From: Arcanobacterium sp.
GTDB taxonomy: Bacteria > Actinomycetota > Actinomycetes > Actinomycetales > Actinomycetaceae
Reading direction: 5' to 3'
Length of the DNA: 64,000 bases
Assembly: GCA_022778805.1 (NCBI GenBank)
Contig: JALFSN010000001.1
Span: forward strand, 124,001 to 188,000
Every line of letters begins with the position of its first letter. Positions within the stretch are counted from its first letter, which is position 1. A program made the translations under genes and the position numbers. The notes under the pieces were generated by a model. The model saw only the letters and a list, made by a program, of their open reading frames with translations, made no database searches and was not told the origin of the DNA. This document shows, piece by piece, positions 1-12,280 of the stretch.

Positions 1-26
1 ATGAAATGTATGTGTATCTCATGCCT

Positions 27-70
27 ATGAATATGGGTGCCCGTACACATGCACGGACACCCATATTCAT
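27..70 (-). terminator. Long hairpin downstream of gap
   Basis: Two 18-base arms (27-44 and 53-70) flank an 8-base loop. They match at 17 of 18 positions, and the odd pair (bases 40/57) becomes G-U in minus-strand RNA but C-A in plus-strand RNA. The structure is therefore complete only in the gap transcript, which ends 23 bases upstream. No U-tract follows, so this would be a U-less actinobacterial-type terminator or an mRNA 3' stabiliser. That role is inferred. Confidence 0.7.
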
Positions 71-92
71 CATGCTTGAAGCTCTCTTACGC

Positions 93-1118
<1,026 letters not shown>

Positions 1119-1167
1119 CTATGCACATTCACTAACTACTGCGCGAGAAGAATCTCACGCCAGTCGA

Positions 1168-1191
1168 AAAGAGGCGACGAAATGCCTCTTT
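1168..1191 (-). terminator. Candidate terminator between whiA and gap
   Basis: An 8-bp perfect stem (AAAGAGGC / GCCTCTTT) with an 8-base loop lies in the whiA-gap intergenic region. In minus-strand RNA the right arm runs into UUUU, so it resembles a short intrinsic terminator for the whiA transcript. It could also be a leader structure of gap. Confidence 0.5.
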
Positions 1192-1298
1192 CTCGATCCG
1201 CAAACCATTTTACCGACAGATGAGCAATATTCACAGGACTAATGACTGTGAGCTAAGCCAAGCCGGTGTGACGTATACCGCCAAATATCTCCAGCGCT

Positions 1299-2282
1299 TC
1301 AGTCTCTGCGGTGCTCAGCGGCGGCCACGGCGTCAAGCGTATTGGGAATCCCCAGTTCCTCAGCGCGTTTGTCAGCCATCGTGTTGAGCCGCCGCAGTCG
1401 GCCGGCCACAGCGTCTTTCGTGGCTGGAGGGGTGAGACGCTCCCCTAATAAATTCAGGGAATCGTCGGGATAGTCAATGCGGAATTGTCCGGCCTGCCGC
1501 AGATTCTGGGGTACGTCGTCACCCAAAATTTCAAAAGCCCGCTTCACGCGGATCACCGCCACTACAGCAGCATCTGCGCTGCGACGCATATTAGCATCGT
1601 CAAAATTCGCCAAGCGATTAGCCGCTCCATGCACTTCTCGCTCAGTGCGCAGCTCTTCCCACTGTAAGACGGCATCGTTTGCCCCCATACGGGCAAGCAT
1701 CGCTGAAATCGCATCCCCCTCGCGAATATCCACTCGGTGAGCTCCACGCGATTCGCGAGCCCGATAGGGAATGTCCATGCGCCGCGCCAAACCTCCGATA
1801 GCGTACGCCGCCTCTAAGGATGGACACGTGACCTCCAGTGAAGCGTTTCTCCCTGGCTCCATGAGTGTGCCCCGCGCTAGGAACGCTCCACGCCACGCCG
1901 CTGCCGCATCAGCCTTGGAACCTCCCACGATGTGAGCAGCTAGGCCGCGCACTGGTCTCCCTTTCGCGTCCAGCAAGCCTACGCGCCGAGCGAAACGCTC
2001 CCCGTTCGTCGCCACTCGCAGCAGGTAGTGATTTCCGTGGCGCATGGAATTATTGACGGCAATCATCTGCGGATCAATCCGGAATACGGTATGCACCAGC
2101 TCCCACAGGTGCCGTGCCGCAGCTGGATGGGTGAGCTCTGCTTGCACAGCGACGACGCCCGCATTGATTTCAAGCCCGCCAGCAAAGCGAAACATAGTGG
2201 AAATTTCAGCCAGCATGGAGGAAGCCAGCTGCGGATATACCGAGCTCAGTTCGTCTTTTACAAGCACAGTTAATGCCGGCAT
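1299..2282 (-). CDS. whiA: WhiA sporulation/cell-division transcriptional regulator
   Basis: WhiA is a DNA-binding protein conserved in Gram-positive bacteria. It has a degenerate LAGLIDADG homing-endonuclease-like N-terminal part and a C-terminal helix-turn-helix. In Streptomyces it activates sporulation-septation genes; in non-sporulating actinobacteria it is linked to cell division. The 327-residue length is normal for the family. The conserved C-terminal part includes the stretch LNLLGERLTPPATKDAVAGR. It is the third gene of the run rapZ-yvcK-whiA, a hallmark order in actinobacteria and firmicutes. The ATG start at 2282 follows a GAAGGTGGTGGC purine stretch. Confidence 0.93.
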   Translation of the reverse strand: MPALTVLVKDELSSVYPQLASSMLAEISTMFRFAGGLEINAGVVAVQAELTHPAAARHLWELVHTVFRIDPQMIAVNNSMRHGNHYLLRVATNGERFARRVGLLDAKGRPVRGLAAHIVGGSKADAAAAWRGAFLARGTLMEPGRNASLEVTCPSLEAAYAIGGLARRMDIPYRARESRGAHRVDIREGDAISAMLARMGANDAVLQWEELRTEREVHGAANRLANFDDANMRRSADAAVVAVIRVKRAFEILGDDVPQNLRQAGQFRIDYPDDSLNLLGERLTPPATKDAVAGRLRRLNTMADKRAEELGIPNTLDAVAAAEHRRD

Positions 2283-2337
2283 GCCACCACCTTCTCTTCT
2301 GTGAGAAAAATACTGAAAACGTCTCGTCTGCGCAACT

Positions 2338-3297
2338 TCAGCGACTGTTTTCTAAGAAAATCCGACGATAAGCTGCCGCCAAATACAGCGGATCATGCCG
2401 AGCGCGATCGGCCGTGTCCGCCACCGGATGCGCTATCACGCGCGCGCCACACATAGCTGCAGCAGAGTGCAAAGGCTCCCAGGCCTGCACGGCATCCGGA
2501 TCGGCCAGCACGATGTCGATCGGTACATCAGGAGCCTGCTCGTGGAAAGAGAGCACGTGAGCTGCGGCGTCAAAGCGCACCGTTTCACTGTCTGACTGCA
2601 GGTTCAACACCATCATTTTTCTAGCTGTGGTGTTTTCTAAAGCCTCACGCAGCCGCGGCACCAGCAGATGCGGAACGATTGACGTAAACCATGAACCAGG
2701 GCCAAAAATTACCCAGTCTGCCGCGTCTATAGCCGCCAGCGCCTCTGGATACACCGGAGGATCCTCTGGCTCAATGCGAATACTGCGAATGAGAGCACGC
2801 GACTTTGCCACCGTGTTTTGCCCATAGAGCGTGATTGTGCCCCGCTCGCGATCATCGACGTCCGCTTCAATCTCCAAGGGCACTGCCGCCATCGGGATCA
2901 CGCGGCCGCGTACATCTAGGAGCTTTCCTACCCAATCAAGGCCAGTGACGCTGTCTCCGAGCAAGTCCCACAACCCCTCAATGAGCAGATTTCCCAGCGC
3001 ATGCCCGTTGAGCTCCCCTGCTGACGTGAAACGGTATTGCAAGACGTCGCGCCACGTCTGTCCCCATTCAGAGTCTTCGCACAAGGCTGAGAGCGCCATA
3101 CGCAGATCTCCTGGCGGCAAACCCCCAAGTTCTTTACGCAGACGGCCAGAGGAGCCTCCGTCATCGGCGACAGTGACGATCGCCGTGATCTGACGGGTGA
3201 TGAGTTTGAGCGCACAGAGCGAAGCGTAGAGCCCATGCCCACCGCCAAGCGCCACCACTTTCACTCCGTGAGCACCAATGGGAGATTGCATCTGCAT
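2338..3297 (-). CDS. yvcK: YvcK/CofD-like gluconeogenesis factor
   Basis: A 319-residue member of the CofD-like YvcK family. The N-terminal nucleotide-sugar binding motif GGGHGL is at about residues 18-23, followed by the conserved VTVADDGGSSGRLRKEL region. In Bacillus and Mycobacterium (CuvA) the family binds UDP-sugars and supports growth on gluconeogenic carbon and cell-wall homeostasis. It has no demonstrated transferase activity there. The gene lies two bases after the rapZ stop and is followed by whiA, which suggests one operon. The start at 3297 is supported by this close packing. Confidence 0.92.
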   Translation of the reverse strand: MQMQSPIGAHGVKVVALGGGHGLYASLCALKLITRQITAIVTVADDGGSSGRLRKELGGLPPGDLRMALSALCEDSEWGQTWRDVLQYRFTSAGELNGHALGNLLIEGLWDLLGDSVTGLDWVGKLLDVRGRVIPMAAVPLEIEADVDDRERGTITLYGQNTVAKSRALIRSIRIEPEDPPVYPEALAAIDAADWVIFGPGSWFTSIVPHLLVPRLREALENTTARKMMVLNLQSDSETVRFDAAAHVLSFHEQAPDVPIDIVLADPDAVQAWEPLHSAAAMCGARVIAHPVADTADRARHDPLYLAAAYRRIFLENSR

Positions 3298-3299
3298 CG

Positions 3300-4256
3300 C
3301 TACTCACGCCCTAAATCGCGGTGAGCGGTGTGCACGGAAAAACCGCGCTCGCGCAGCTGCCGAGATATCTCTTCAGCCATGGCCACAGAGCGGTGTTTTC
3401 CGCCGGTGCAGCCGATAGCAAGCGTCACATACGGCTTGAGTTCCCGCTGATATCCATCAATAATTCCCGCAAATAGGGCGGTGTACTGATCGGCAAAGTG
3501 CTGTGCGCCCGTCATCGACAGCACGAAATCTCGCACCGGCTTGTCTTTGCCCGTGAGGTGCCGCAGCTCCGTCACCCAGTATGGATTCGGTAGAAAACGC
3601 ATGTCAATCACGTTATCTGCATCCAGCGGAATGCCATATTTGAAGCCGAAGCTCATCACGGTGATATGCACCGGCATCACGCCGGAACTGGAGGCCAAAA
3701 AAGAGCGTATCTTCCGAGCCAAATCATGCACCGAAAGAGTGGTGGTGTCAATCGTCACATCCGCCCGCTGGCGCAGTTGCTCCAGCAGCGTGCGCTCTCG
3801 GGTAATGCCATCCATGAGCCGTCCATCGCCTTGGAGCGGATGCGGGCGGCGCACATTCTCGTAGCGCTTGACGAGTTCGGCGTCAGTAGCGTCGAGAAAC
3901 AGCACTCGATAAGCCACTTGTGCCTCGCTGAGCTCCTGCAGAGCCGCCGAGAGTTCGTCGAAGTACTCCCGAGAGCGCACATCCACAATGAGCGCCAGCT
4001 GAGTGACGCCGCCGCCAGAGCCCATCAGACCGATCATGGCTCGCATGAGTCGTGGCGGTAAGTTATCCACGACGTACCATCCGAGATCTTCGAGCGTCGT
4101 GCCAGCTCGTGAGCGACCTGCCCCGCTCATGCCGGTGATAATGAGCACTTCAGGCTTGTCGGGTTCCTGCTGCATCTGTTCGCCTGCTGCCCGATCAAGA
4201 GCTGTAATCCCGCGTGGGATAAGGCCAGTATCGTTGATGTTCGTCGGATCGCTCAT
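3300..4256 (-). CDS. rapZ: RapZ-family RNase adapter / P-loop nucleotide-binding protein
   Basis: A 318-residue protein with an N-terminal P-loop kinase-like domain and the C-terminal RapZ signature region ending in AIGCTGGKHRSVAMAEEI. The P-loop reads GMSGAGRS (about residues 42-49), close to the usual GxSGAGKS but with Arg replacing Lys. In E. coli RapZ guides RNase E to the small RNA GlmZ. In actinobacteria the partner is not settled, and the conserved link with yvcK and whiA points to envelope and nucleotide-sugar control. The unusual P-loop Arg could weaken ATP binding. Its upstream gap to uvrC is 175 bases. Confidence 0.92.
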   Translation of the reverse strand: MSDPTNINDTGLIPRGITALDRAAGEQMQQEPDKPEVLIITGMSGAGRSRAGTTLEDLGWYVVDNLPPRLMRAMIGLMGSGGGVTQLALIVDVRSREYFDELSAALQELSEAQVAYRVLFLDATDAELVKRYENVRRPHPLQGDGRLMDGITRERTLLEQLRQRADVTIDTTTLSVHDLARKIRSFLASSSGVMPVHITVMSFGFKYGIPLDADNVIDMRFLPNPYWVTELRHLTGKDKPVRDFVLSMTGAQHFADQYTALFAGIIDGYQRELKPYVTLAIGCTGGKHRSVAMAEEISRQLRERGFSVHTAHRDLGRE

Positions 4257-4431
4257 ACAGCTATTTTTCCACTTTTATCTTCGCTGTGCCCACCGTGGTC
4301 ACCACAGTTGCATTTGCCCATACTGCTACGCTGCCCTCTGCAACGACATCTCCACGGCAGCGAGCTACCTATATGCAGATCGTCAGCTGCCCACCGCAGT
4401 CATGCACAGATCACCAGCTGCTCGCCACACG

Positions 4432-6813
4432 TCACTGGCGCATATCGCTCCCCTGCCCATCTCGTGAGGACGCACCTTGTGGCGATTTTGCAGCTGCTTC
4501 CGTGGCTGTCTCAGCGCCCGTTTCTCCAGGAGCACCATTTTCAGGGGCTCCTTCAGGGGGGAAAGTAGCGAGAATGGTGCGCGCCATCGCCGGCCCGATT
4601 CCAGGCACGCCACACAGCTGTTCAAAGTTCGCTGCTTTTATTCGCGCGAGTGATCCAAATTTCTTCAGCAGCGCCTTTTGCTTCGTCGGTCCCAATCCTG
4701 GCACCGCATCCAGAGCAGAGCGCACCATTGCTTTCGAGCGCTTTTTGCGGTGGAACGTGATGGCGAAACGGTGCGATTCGTCGCGCACAAACTGCAGCAG
4801 ATGAAGGGCCGCGCTCTGCCGAGGCAGAATCAACGGAAATTCTTCTCCAGGCACCCACACTTCTTCCAGGCGCTTTGCTAATCCAATCACATACACGTCT
4901 ACACCCAGGGCATCAATCACCCGCTGCGCCGCATTGACCTGCGGAAGACCCCCATCGACGACGATGAGATCGGGGCGGTAAGCGAAGCGGTGCACGGCGT
5001 TTGATGCGTCGTCTGCGGTGAGTGCCCCCGAGTGAGCTTCTCGCTGATAATGCCCCTCATTGGCAGTACTGTCATAAGTGCTATGGCGGCTGCCCTCAGG
5101 ACTGTCCTGAGAGCTATTGCTATCCTCAAGGCTGTCATCAAGCTCAGCCTCTGTATCGCCTGCACCGTCATCACGCCTCTCACCGCAGCTGCCAACAGCC
5201 CCCATACCGCTGCTGCTACGCTCCCCATCGCGATCGTGGCCGTTATCAGCGCCAGTGCTCGTATCGGCCACACCAGCGGTCAGACGGCTCAGACGGCGGG
5301 TGAGTACTTCTGCCATTGCCGCAGTGTCGTCCGTAGCCCCCTCGCCGTTCTCGCCGCGAATGATAAAGCTGCGGTAGTCAGATTTTTTCGCCAGACCGTC
5401 TTCAAAGACCACCATACTGGCCACCTGATAGGTGCCTTGCGTATGGGAAATATCAAAGCATTCAATCCGCAGCGGCGCCCGCTCCATGCCCAGGCCGTCG
5501 CGCAGCTCTTCCAGAGCCTGTGAACGCACGGTGAGATCGCCCGAGCGCGCCAGCTTGTGCCGTTGCAACGCCTGCGCAGCATTGGTATGTACTGTAGCCA
5601 TAAGCTGGGCTTTTTGCCCGCGCTGTGGCACCTTGATGCGCACAACTCCACCGCGTAGATCGCTCAGCCACTGCTCTAGAGCTACGCGGCCGCTCGGTGG
5701 CGCAGGCAGCCAGATTTCGCGCGGAATCACATCAGTTTCGGTGTGCACGACGTCATCGACGTAGCGCGGAGCCACTTTCGCGGGGGCGCGCACTGCCGAG
5801 GGGGATGCATCCTCATGCGCGACCTTCTCATGCGTGATGCCAATTCCAGAAGCGGACACATCATGTGCGTGCGCCGCTGCAGCGCCGTCACCATAGACGT
5901 GTACCAGCAGATCTTCCAGAATCTGGCTCTCGCTAGTGTCGTCGATCTCACTCACCCATCCGCGCTGGCCACGAATTCTTCCCCCACGCACATAAAACAC
6001 CTGCACGCTGGCCTCTAGTTCGTCAAAGGCGAGCCCGAAAATATCGGCGTCCACGCTACTATCGAGCACGACGGCATTCTTCTGCGCCAGGGCTTTGAGA
6101 GCTGTGGCTTCATCGCGCAACCGAGCAGCTTGCTCAAATTTTTCTGCGCGGGCAGCCTCCAGCATCTGAGCAGTTTTCTGCGCTATCAGCGCACTCCCAT
6201 CCGAATCCAGAAAGCTGATGAGATCCCCGACCAGCTCACGGTGCTCCGCCGCGCTCACTCTCCCCACACAGGGAGCTACGCAGCGGTCAATATAGCCGTT
6301 GAGACACGGCCTGCCCGAACGCTGAGCTTGGTGAAACACACCCTTTGAGCACGAGCGTACCGGAAACACCTTCAGCAGCAGATCGACGGAATCGCGGATA
6401 GACCCCTTGGTATACGGGCCGTAATATTTATTTCCCTTTTTGTGAGCAGCGCGGGTGCCTAAAAGCCGCGGAAATTCTTCCGACGTAGTGACGGCGAGGT
6501 ACGGGTAGCTTTTGTCGTCACGAAAGATCACGTTGAATCTCGGAGAGAACTCCTTAATCCACTGGTATTCGAGGGTGAGAGCTGCACTCTCATTCGCCAC
6601 CACGACCCACACCACTCGCACGGCAGTAAAAACCATGGTGCGCGTGCGCGGGTGAAGTTTTTCCGGTGGCTGAAAATAATTCACGAGGCGAGAGCGCAGC
6701 GATTTTGCCTTGCCCACATAGATCACTCGATCGTCGGCGTCAATAAAGCGGTACACCCCTGGCTGTGCCGGAATGTCGCTAGTCTTCGGCCGATAGCTCT
6801 GCGGATCTGCCAT
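4432..6813 (-). CDS. uvrC: UvrABC system protein C, with long Ser/Asp-rich insertion
   Basis: UvrC makes both incisions during nucleotide excision repair. An N-terminal GIY-YIG nuclease domain (PGVYRF...IYVGKAKSLRSR) is followed by a Cys-rich region and a UVR domain (about residues 210-245). Next is an RNase H-like nuclease whose catalytic aspartates lie in ECFDISHT and IVVDGGLPQ. The protein ends with tandem helix-hairpin-helix motifs and a Gly/Ala/Glu-rich tail. At 793 residues it is longer than the usual 600-700. The extra length is mostly about 90 Ser/Asp/Gly/Glu-rich residues (about 514-604) between the two catalytic halves, plus a shorter insert near 310-345. The ATG at 6813 has a GGAG site six bases upstream and is preferred to an upstream TTG. 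Confidence 0.95.
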   Translation of the reverse strand: MADPQSYRPKTSDIPAQPGVYRFIDADDRVIYVGKAKSLRSRLVNYFQPPEKLHPRTRTMVFTAVRVVWVVVANESAALTLEYQWIKEFSPRFNVIFRDDKSYPYLAVTTSEEFPRLLGTRAAHKKGNKYYGPYTKGSIRDSVDLLLKVFPVRSCSKGVFHQAQRSGRPCLNGYIDRCVAPCVGRVSAAEHRELVGDLISFLDSDGSALIAQKTAQMLEAARAEKFEQAARLRDEATALKALAQKNAVVLDSSVDADIFGLAFDELEASVQVFYVRGGRIRGQRGWVSEIDDTSESQILEDLLVHVYGDGAAAAHAHDVSASGIGITHEKVAHEDASPSAVRAPAKVAPRYVDDVVHTETDVIPREIWLPAPPSGRVALEQWLSDLRGGVVRIKVPQRGQKAQLMATVHTNAAQALQRHKLARSGDLTVRSQALEELRDGLGMERAPLRIECFDISHTQGTYQVASMVVFEDGLAKKSDYRSFIIRGENGEGATDDTAAMAEVLTRRLSRLTAGVADTSTGADNGHDRDGERSSSGMGAVGSCGERRDDGAGDTEAELDDSLEDSNSSQDSPEGSRHSTYDSTANEGHYQREAHSGALTADDASNAVHRFAYRPDLIVVDGGLPQVNAAQRVIDALGVDVYVIGLAKRLEEVWVPGEEFPLILPRQSAALHLLQFVRDESHRFAITFHRKKRSKAMVRSALDAVPGLGPTKQKALLKKFGSLARIKAANFEQLCGVPGIGPAMARTILATFPPEGAPENGAPGETGAETATEAAAKSPQGASSRDGQGSDMRQ

Positions 6814-6958
6814 GATGCTCCATTCGATCAACGAGCGCTAGATGCCAGCTTTCGTGCGCTACACAGCGTTCATGCGTGACGGCGTTGGGTATGAGCGCCA
6901 GCATGCCGCTGCGCAGCTCAAACCACACAACCTGCACAGCTTGAGCAAGCGGCTCAGC

Positions 6959-9811
6959 TCACGCAGCTAGCACCTGCCTCAGATAGCGTCCAGTGTACGA
7001 TTCTGGCACCTGAGCTACCTGCTCAGGAGTGCCTTGAGCTATGACGCGCCCACCACCTTTGCCTCCCTCAGGGCCGAGGTCAATCACCCAATCGGCCGAT
7101 TTGATGACGTCGAGGTTGTGCTCGATCACAATCACGGTATTGCCTTTGTCAGTGAGTGCCTGCAGCACACCCAACAATTTTTTGACGTCGTCAAAATGCA
7201 AGCCGGTCGTAGGCTCATCGAGAATGTAGACGGTGCGTCCGCTGGAGCGCCGATGTAACTCAGAGGCCAGTTTCACGCGCTGGGCTTCGCCGCCGGAGAG
7301 CGTGGTAGCTGGCTGGCCGAGACGCACGTACCCCAGCCCAACGGCGTCAAGCACATCGAGATACTTCGTTATTCGCGGAATGTGTTCAAAAAATGGGCGC
7401 GCCTCAGAGATCGTCATATTCAACACTTCTGCGACGTTTTTCCCTTTGTAATGCACCTCTAAAGTCTCACGATTGTAGCGCGCACCGTGGCAGACCTCGC
7501 ATGGCACATATACATCGGGCAGAAAATTCATCTCAATCTTGATGGTGCCGTCTCCCTTGCACGCCTCGCAGCGCCCGCCTTTCACGTTGAAAGAGAACCG
7601 TCCTGGCCCGTATCCACGCACTTTTGCCTCAGGGGTAGCGGCAAACAGTTGCCGAATCGGATCCCACATACCGGTGTATGTGGCTGGATTCGAGCGCGGG
7701 GTACGCCCGATAGGACTTTGATCGACGTGCACCACTTTATCGAGATCACCGATACCGCTCACCCGCTTGTGCTTACCTGGCAAGTGGCGTGCCCCGTTGA
7801 GCTTGTTCGCCAACACCTGATAGAGCACCGAATTGACGAGCGACGATTTACCTGAGCCAGACACCCCCGTGACGGCGGTAAAGACGCCGATGGGGAAACT
7901 CACATCGACGCTGCGCAGGTTGTTCTCAGCAGCGCCCTCCACCGTAATCTGCTTCGTCTTATATGTGCGCCGACGCTTTTTCGGCACCGGTACGGAGAGT
8001 TTCCCGCTAATATACTGGCCGGTGATAGAGCGTTCGGCGTCCCCAATGCCTGCAGGAGGGCCGCTGTAGACTACCTCACCGCCGAATTCTCCAGCGCGCG
8101 GCCCAATGTCCACCAGCCAATCCGCTTCTCGGATTGTCTCTTCGTCATGCTCCACCACGATCAACGTATTGCCCAGATCGCGCAGATGCTTCAGAGCGTC
8201 GAGCAGCCGCTGGTTATCGCGCTGATGCAGCCCAATTGAGGGTTCGTCTAGCACGTAGAGCACGCCGACCAGCCCGCTGCCGATCTGAGTGGCGAGCCGG
8301 ATTCGCTGTGCTTCACCGCCGCTCAAGGTGCCCGCAGCTCGCGACAGCGTGAGGTAATCCAGCCCCACCGTCACCAAAAAGTTCAGCCGCTCCACAATCT
8401 CACGCAGCACCTGCGCAGCGATTTTTGCCTCTCGCTCACCGAGCTGGATCTGCGAGAGATACTCGTAGGCTTCATTAATCGGCAGATCGGTGAGCTGTGA
8501 GATGTTGAGTTCTCCCACTCGCACAGCGAGTACCTCCGGCTTGAGACGAGCTCCTTTACACACTGAACACGGCACGTCGCGCATAAAACCACCGTAGCGA
8601 TCTTTTTGCTGCTCAGATTCCGTCTCGTCAAATTTGCGCCGCACGTAGTGCAGGACTCCCTCAAAACCAGTGGAATAGGTACGTTCCCTCCCCCAGCGGT
8701 TGCGATACGTCATCTTCACGTTGAAATCGTGCCCGTTCAAGACGGCTGCTCGCGCCTGCTCAGGCAAGTCTCGCCACGGCGTCGTGAGACTGAAATCCAA
8801 CTGCTGCGCGAGTGATTCCAGACGGCGCATGAAATACTCCTTGCCCTGTGCACTCGCCGTCACGCTCCAGGGCACAATCGCTCCCTCACGAATAGACAGC
8901 GAATCATCGGGCACTACAAGATCTTCAGCCACCTCAGTGGTGTAGCCGATTCCATCGCAGGCCGGACATGCCCCATAAGGGGCGTTGAACGAGAACGTGC
9001 GCGGCTCAATCTCCTCTAGCTCTAAGGGATGATTATTCGGGCACGAACGCTTTTCTGAGAATCGCTGCTGCCGCTGTGGATCGCCCTCCTGCCGATCAAC
9101 AAAATCGGCTATCGTCAGTCCCCCCGTGAGCTGCAGTGCCGTCTCTACGGAATCATTGAGGCGGCTGCGCACACCCGCCCGAATGGCGATGCGATCCACG
9201 ACCACGGCAATGGTGTGTTTCTTCGTCTTGGCCAACGCCGGCACAGATTCGAGTCGCATCGGCTCGCCGTCAATAATTGCCCGCGAGTAGCCATCGCTGC
9301 GCAGCTGTTCCAGGACGTCGAGATGCTCGCCCTTGCGCCCGCGCACCACCGGAGCGAGAATCTGAATTTTGGTGCCCTCCGGCTCGTCCATGAGTCGATT
9401 CACAATCTGTTCTGCGCTCTGAGCTTCAATTTTGGCGCCGCACACCGGACAGTACTGGGTGCCTGCGCGCGCATAGAGCAGCCGGAGATAATCGTAAACT
9501 TCGGTGATGGTACCCACAGTTGATCGCGGATTCCGACTCGTCGACTTCTGATCGATAGCCACAGCTGGGGAAAGCCCCTCAATAAAATCGACGTCCGGCT
9601 TGTCCATTCGGCCGAGGAATTGGCGCGCATATGAGCTGAGCGATTCCACATAGCGACGCTGCCCCTCAGCAAAAATCGTATCGAATGCGAGAGATGATTT
9701 ACCCGAGCCAGACAGCCCAGTGAAGACCACCAGCTCATCACGCGGAATATCGAGGCTCACATTTTTGAGGTTGTGTTCGCGGGCGCCTTGAACATGAAGA
9801 GAATCGTGCAC
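6959..9811 (-). CDS. uvrA: UvrABC system protein A, damage-recognition ATPase
   Basis: UvrA dimerises, recognises bulky DNA lesions and loads UvrB. The 950-residue protein shows the duplicated ABC ATPase architecture. The first Walker A is GLSGSGKSS (about residues 34-42) and the second is GVSGSGKSS (about 640). Two LSGGEAQR signatures are present, with zinc fingers in CPVCG...CPACDG and CEACKGDG...CEVCHG. Length is typical. The start is a GTG at 9811 with only a weak ribosome site. It sits 146 bases upstream of uvrC on the same strand. With uvrB at 41-43 kb, the window holds the full excision-repair set. Confidence 0.97.
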   Translation of the reverse strand: MHDSLHVQGAREHNLKNVSLDIPRDELVVFTGLSGSGKSSLAFDTIFAEGQRRYVESLSSYARQFLGRMDKPDVDFIEGLSPAVAIDQKSTSRNPRSTVGTITEVYDYLRLLYARAGTQYCPVCGAKIEAQSAEQIVNRLMDEPEGTKIQILAPVVRGRKGEHLDVLEQLRSDGYSRAIIDGEPMRLESVPALAKTKKHTIAVVVDRIAIRAGVRSRLNDSVETALQLTGGLTIADFVDRQEGDPQRQQRFSEKRSCPNNHPLELEEIEPRTFSFNAPYGACPACDGIGYTTEVAEDLVVPDDSLSIREGAIVPWSVTASAQGKEYFMRRLESLAQQLDFSLTTPWRDLPEQARAAVLNGHDFNVKMTYRNRWGRERTYSTGFEGVLHYVRRKFDETESEQQKDRYGGFMRDVPCSVCKGARLKPEVLAVRVGELNISQLTDLPINEAYEYLSQIQLGEREAKIAAQVLREIVERLNFLVTVGLDYLTLSRAAGTLSGGEAQRIRLATQIGSGLVGVLYVLDEPSIGLHQRDNQRLLDALKHLRDLGNTLIVVEHDEETIREADWLVDIGPRAGEFGGEVVYSGPPAGIGDAERSITGQYISGKLSVPVPKKRRRTYKTKQITVEGAAENNLRSVDVSFPIGVFTAVTGVSGSGKSSLVNSVLYQVLANKLNGARHLPGKHKRVSGIGDLDKVVHVDQSPIGRTPRSNPATYTGMWDPIRQLFAATPEAKVRGYGPGRFSFNVKGGRCEACKGDGTIKIEMNFLPDVYVPCEVCHGARYNRETLEVHYKGKNVAEVLNMTISEARPFFEHIPRITKYLDVLDAVGLGYVRLGQPATTLSGGEAQRVKLASELHRRSSGRTVYILDEPTTGLHFDDVKKLLGVLQALTDKGNTVIVIEHNLDVIKSADWVIDLGPEGGKGGGRVIAQGTPEQVAQVPESYTGRYLRQVLAA

Positions 9812-9923
9812 GCAGCTAGCCTAGTCTGCCCCGGGCGCTCCCTCAATTTATGCTCGGGTGCGTGATGCTCTGCACGATACCGCAAATCATGCTGTGCCAT
9901 GCCTCGCACACTGCACATGCTCG

Positions 9924-9935
9924 TGGACATGTCCA
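9924..9935. promoter_or_regulatory. 12-bp perfect palindrome upstream of guaB1
   Basis: TGGACATGTCCA is a perfect palindrome about 80 bases before the guaB1 start, in the uvrA-guaB1 divergent region. It could be an operator for either gene. No regulator is identified and this role is inferred only from position. Confidence 0.3.
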
Positions 9936-10015
9936 TGGCTTATGTGCTTTTCGCCCTGCTTCACATGTTGATTGCTCCACATGCCAAAAATCACGTGACA
10001 GCATAGGATATATAG

Positions 10016-11461
<1,446 letters not shown>

Positions 11462-11521
11462 AGCGATGCACGTCAGAGAGAAGCAGCAGACGTGAGAGAA
11501 ACAGAAACAGTGAGGACACAA

Positions 11522-11803
11522 ATGAGCACCATCTTTGCCATACGGTACGTCTATGATCCGGAGCGCAGCGACGATCTCGCCCGCCTCCGGCCTGAGCATC
11601 GCACTTTCTTACGCACGTTGTACGATGACGGCGAACTCCTCGCCTCCGGCCCGCTGGGCGAGAATGAGGCGCTGATTATCATGGAAGCAGACAGCGCTGA
11701 CGCTGCTCTGGGGCTGCTCAATCCCGATCCTCTCCACCGAGCGGGAATCGTCGCTAGCCGCAGCGCTCACCGGTGGCAGCCAGTCATCGGACCGTGGGCG
11801 TAG
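11522..11803 (+). CDS. YciI-like protein
   Basis: A 93-residue protein of the YciI/YCII family (ferredoxin-like fold dimers of mostly unknown enzymatic role). Visible hallmarks are the N-terminal FAIRYVYDP strand, the conserved RPEHRTFLRTLYDDGELLASGP segment and the C-terminal HRW motif. The ATG at 11522 follows GTGAGGACACA, giving a usable ribosome site; an upstream in-frame ATG at 11492 lacks one. It lies 60 bases after guaB1 on the same strand and may be co-transcribed. It converges with sufT, with only 36 bases between. No specific substrate can be inferred. Confidence 0.8.
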   Translation: MSTIFAIRYVYDPERSDDLARLRPEHRTFLRTLYDDGELLASGPLGENEALIIMEADSADAALGLLNPDPLHRAGIVASRSAHRWQPVIGPWA

Positions 11804-11839
11804 ACGCGGAGACTGACTGATAGACAGTTTAGCCAGCCT

Positions 11840-12178
11840 TTAAACGTTGAAGCCGAGCGCCTGGAGTTGCTCGCGCCCTTCAGGCGTAATCCGATCAGGC
11901 CCCCACGGTGGCAGCCACACCCAGTTGATGCGGAAATCAGAGACGAGCCCATCCATAGCCATATGGCTTTGCTCTTCAATCATGTCCGTGAGCGGGCACG
12001 CCGCTGATGTGAGCGTCATGTCTACACTCACATCATGGCCATTAATCTCCACATTGTAGAGCAGGCCGAGATCGACCACATTTACTCCCAGCTCGGGATC
12101 AATCACATCTCGAAGTGCTTCTTTGACATCCTCTTCAGTGAGCGGTGCTACCTCTGGCAGCATTGGGTTCTCACTCAT
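11840..12178 (-). CDS. sufT: SufT-like MIP18/DUF59 Fe-S cluster assembly protein
   Basis: A 112-residue MIP18-family (DUF59) protein, the last gene of the suf operon. It shows the family's DPELGVNVVDLGLLY segment and the conserved Cys in TSAACPLTDMI. Family members, including the mycobacterial one at the end of the suf operon, help mature Fe-S proteins, possibly as carriers. The ATG at 12178 is preceded by AAGGAGAACAA, which decides the start over the longer reading. It lies about 100 bases after sufU. Confidence 0.9.
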   Translation of the reverse strand: MSENPMLPEVAPLTEEDVKEALRDVIDPELGVNVVDLGLLYNVEINGHDVSVDMTLTSAACPLTDMIEEQSHMAMDGLVSDFRINWVWLPPWGPDRITPEGREQLQALGFNV

Positions 12179-12280
12179 TTGTTCTCCTTCATTCGTGCGC
12201 CTGCGCAAAACGGCTGACGATCGCCGCCATTTTGAGGCGCTATACCGGCCAAACGCCTCCGATTGCTCCTCGCTTGACTG

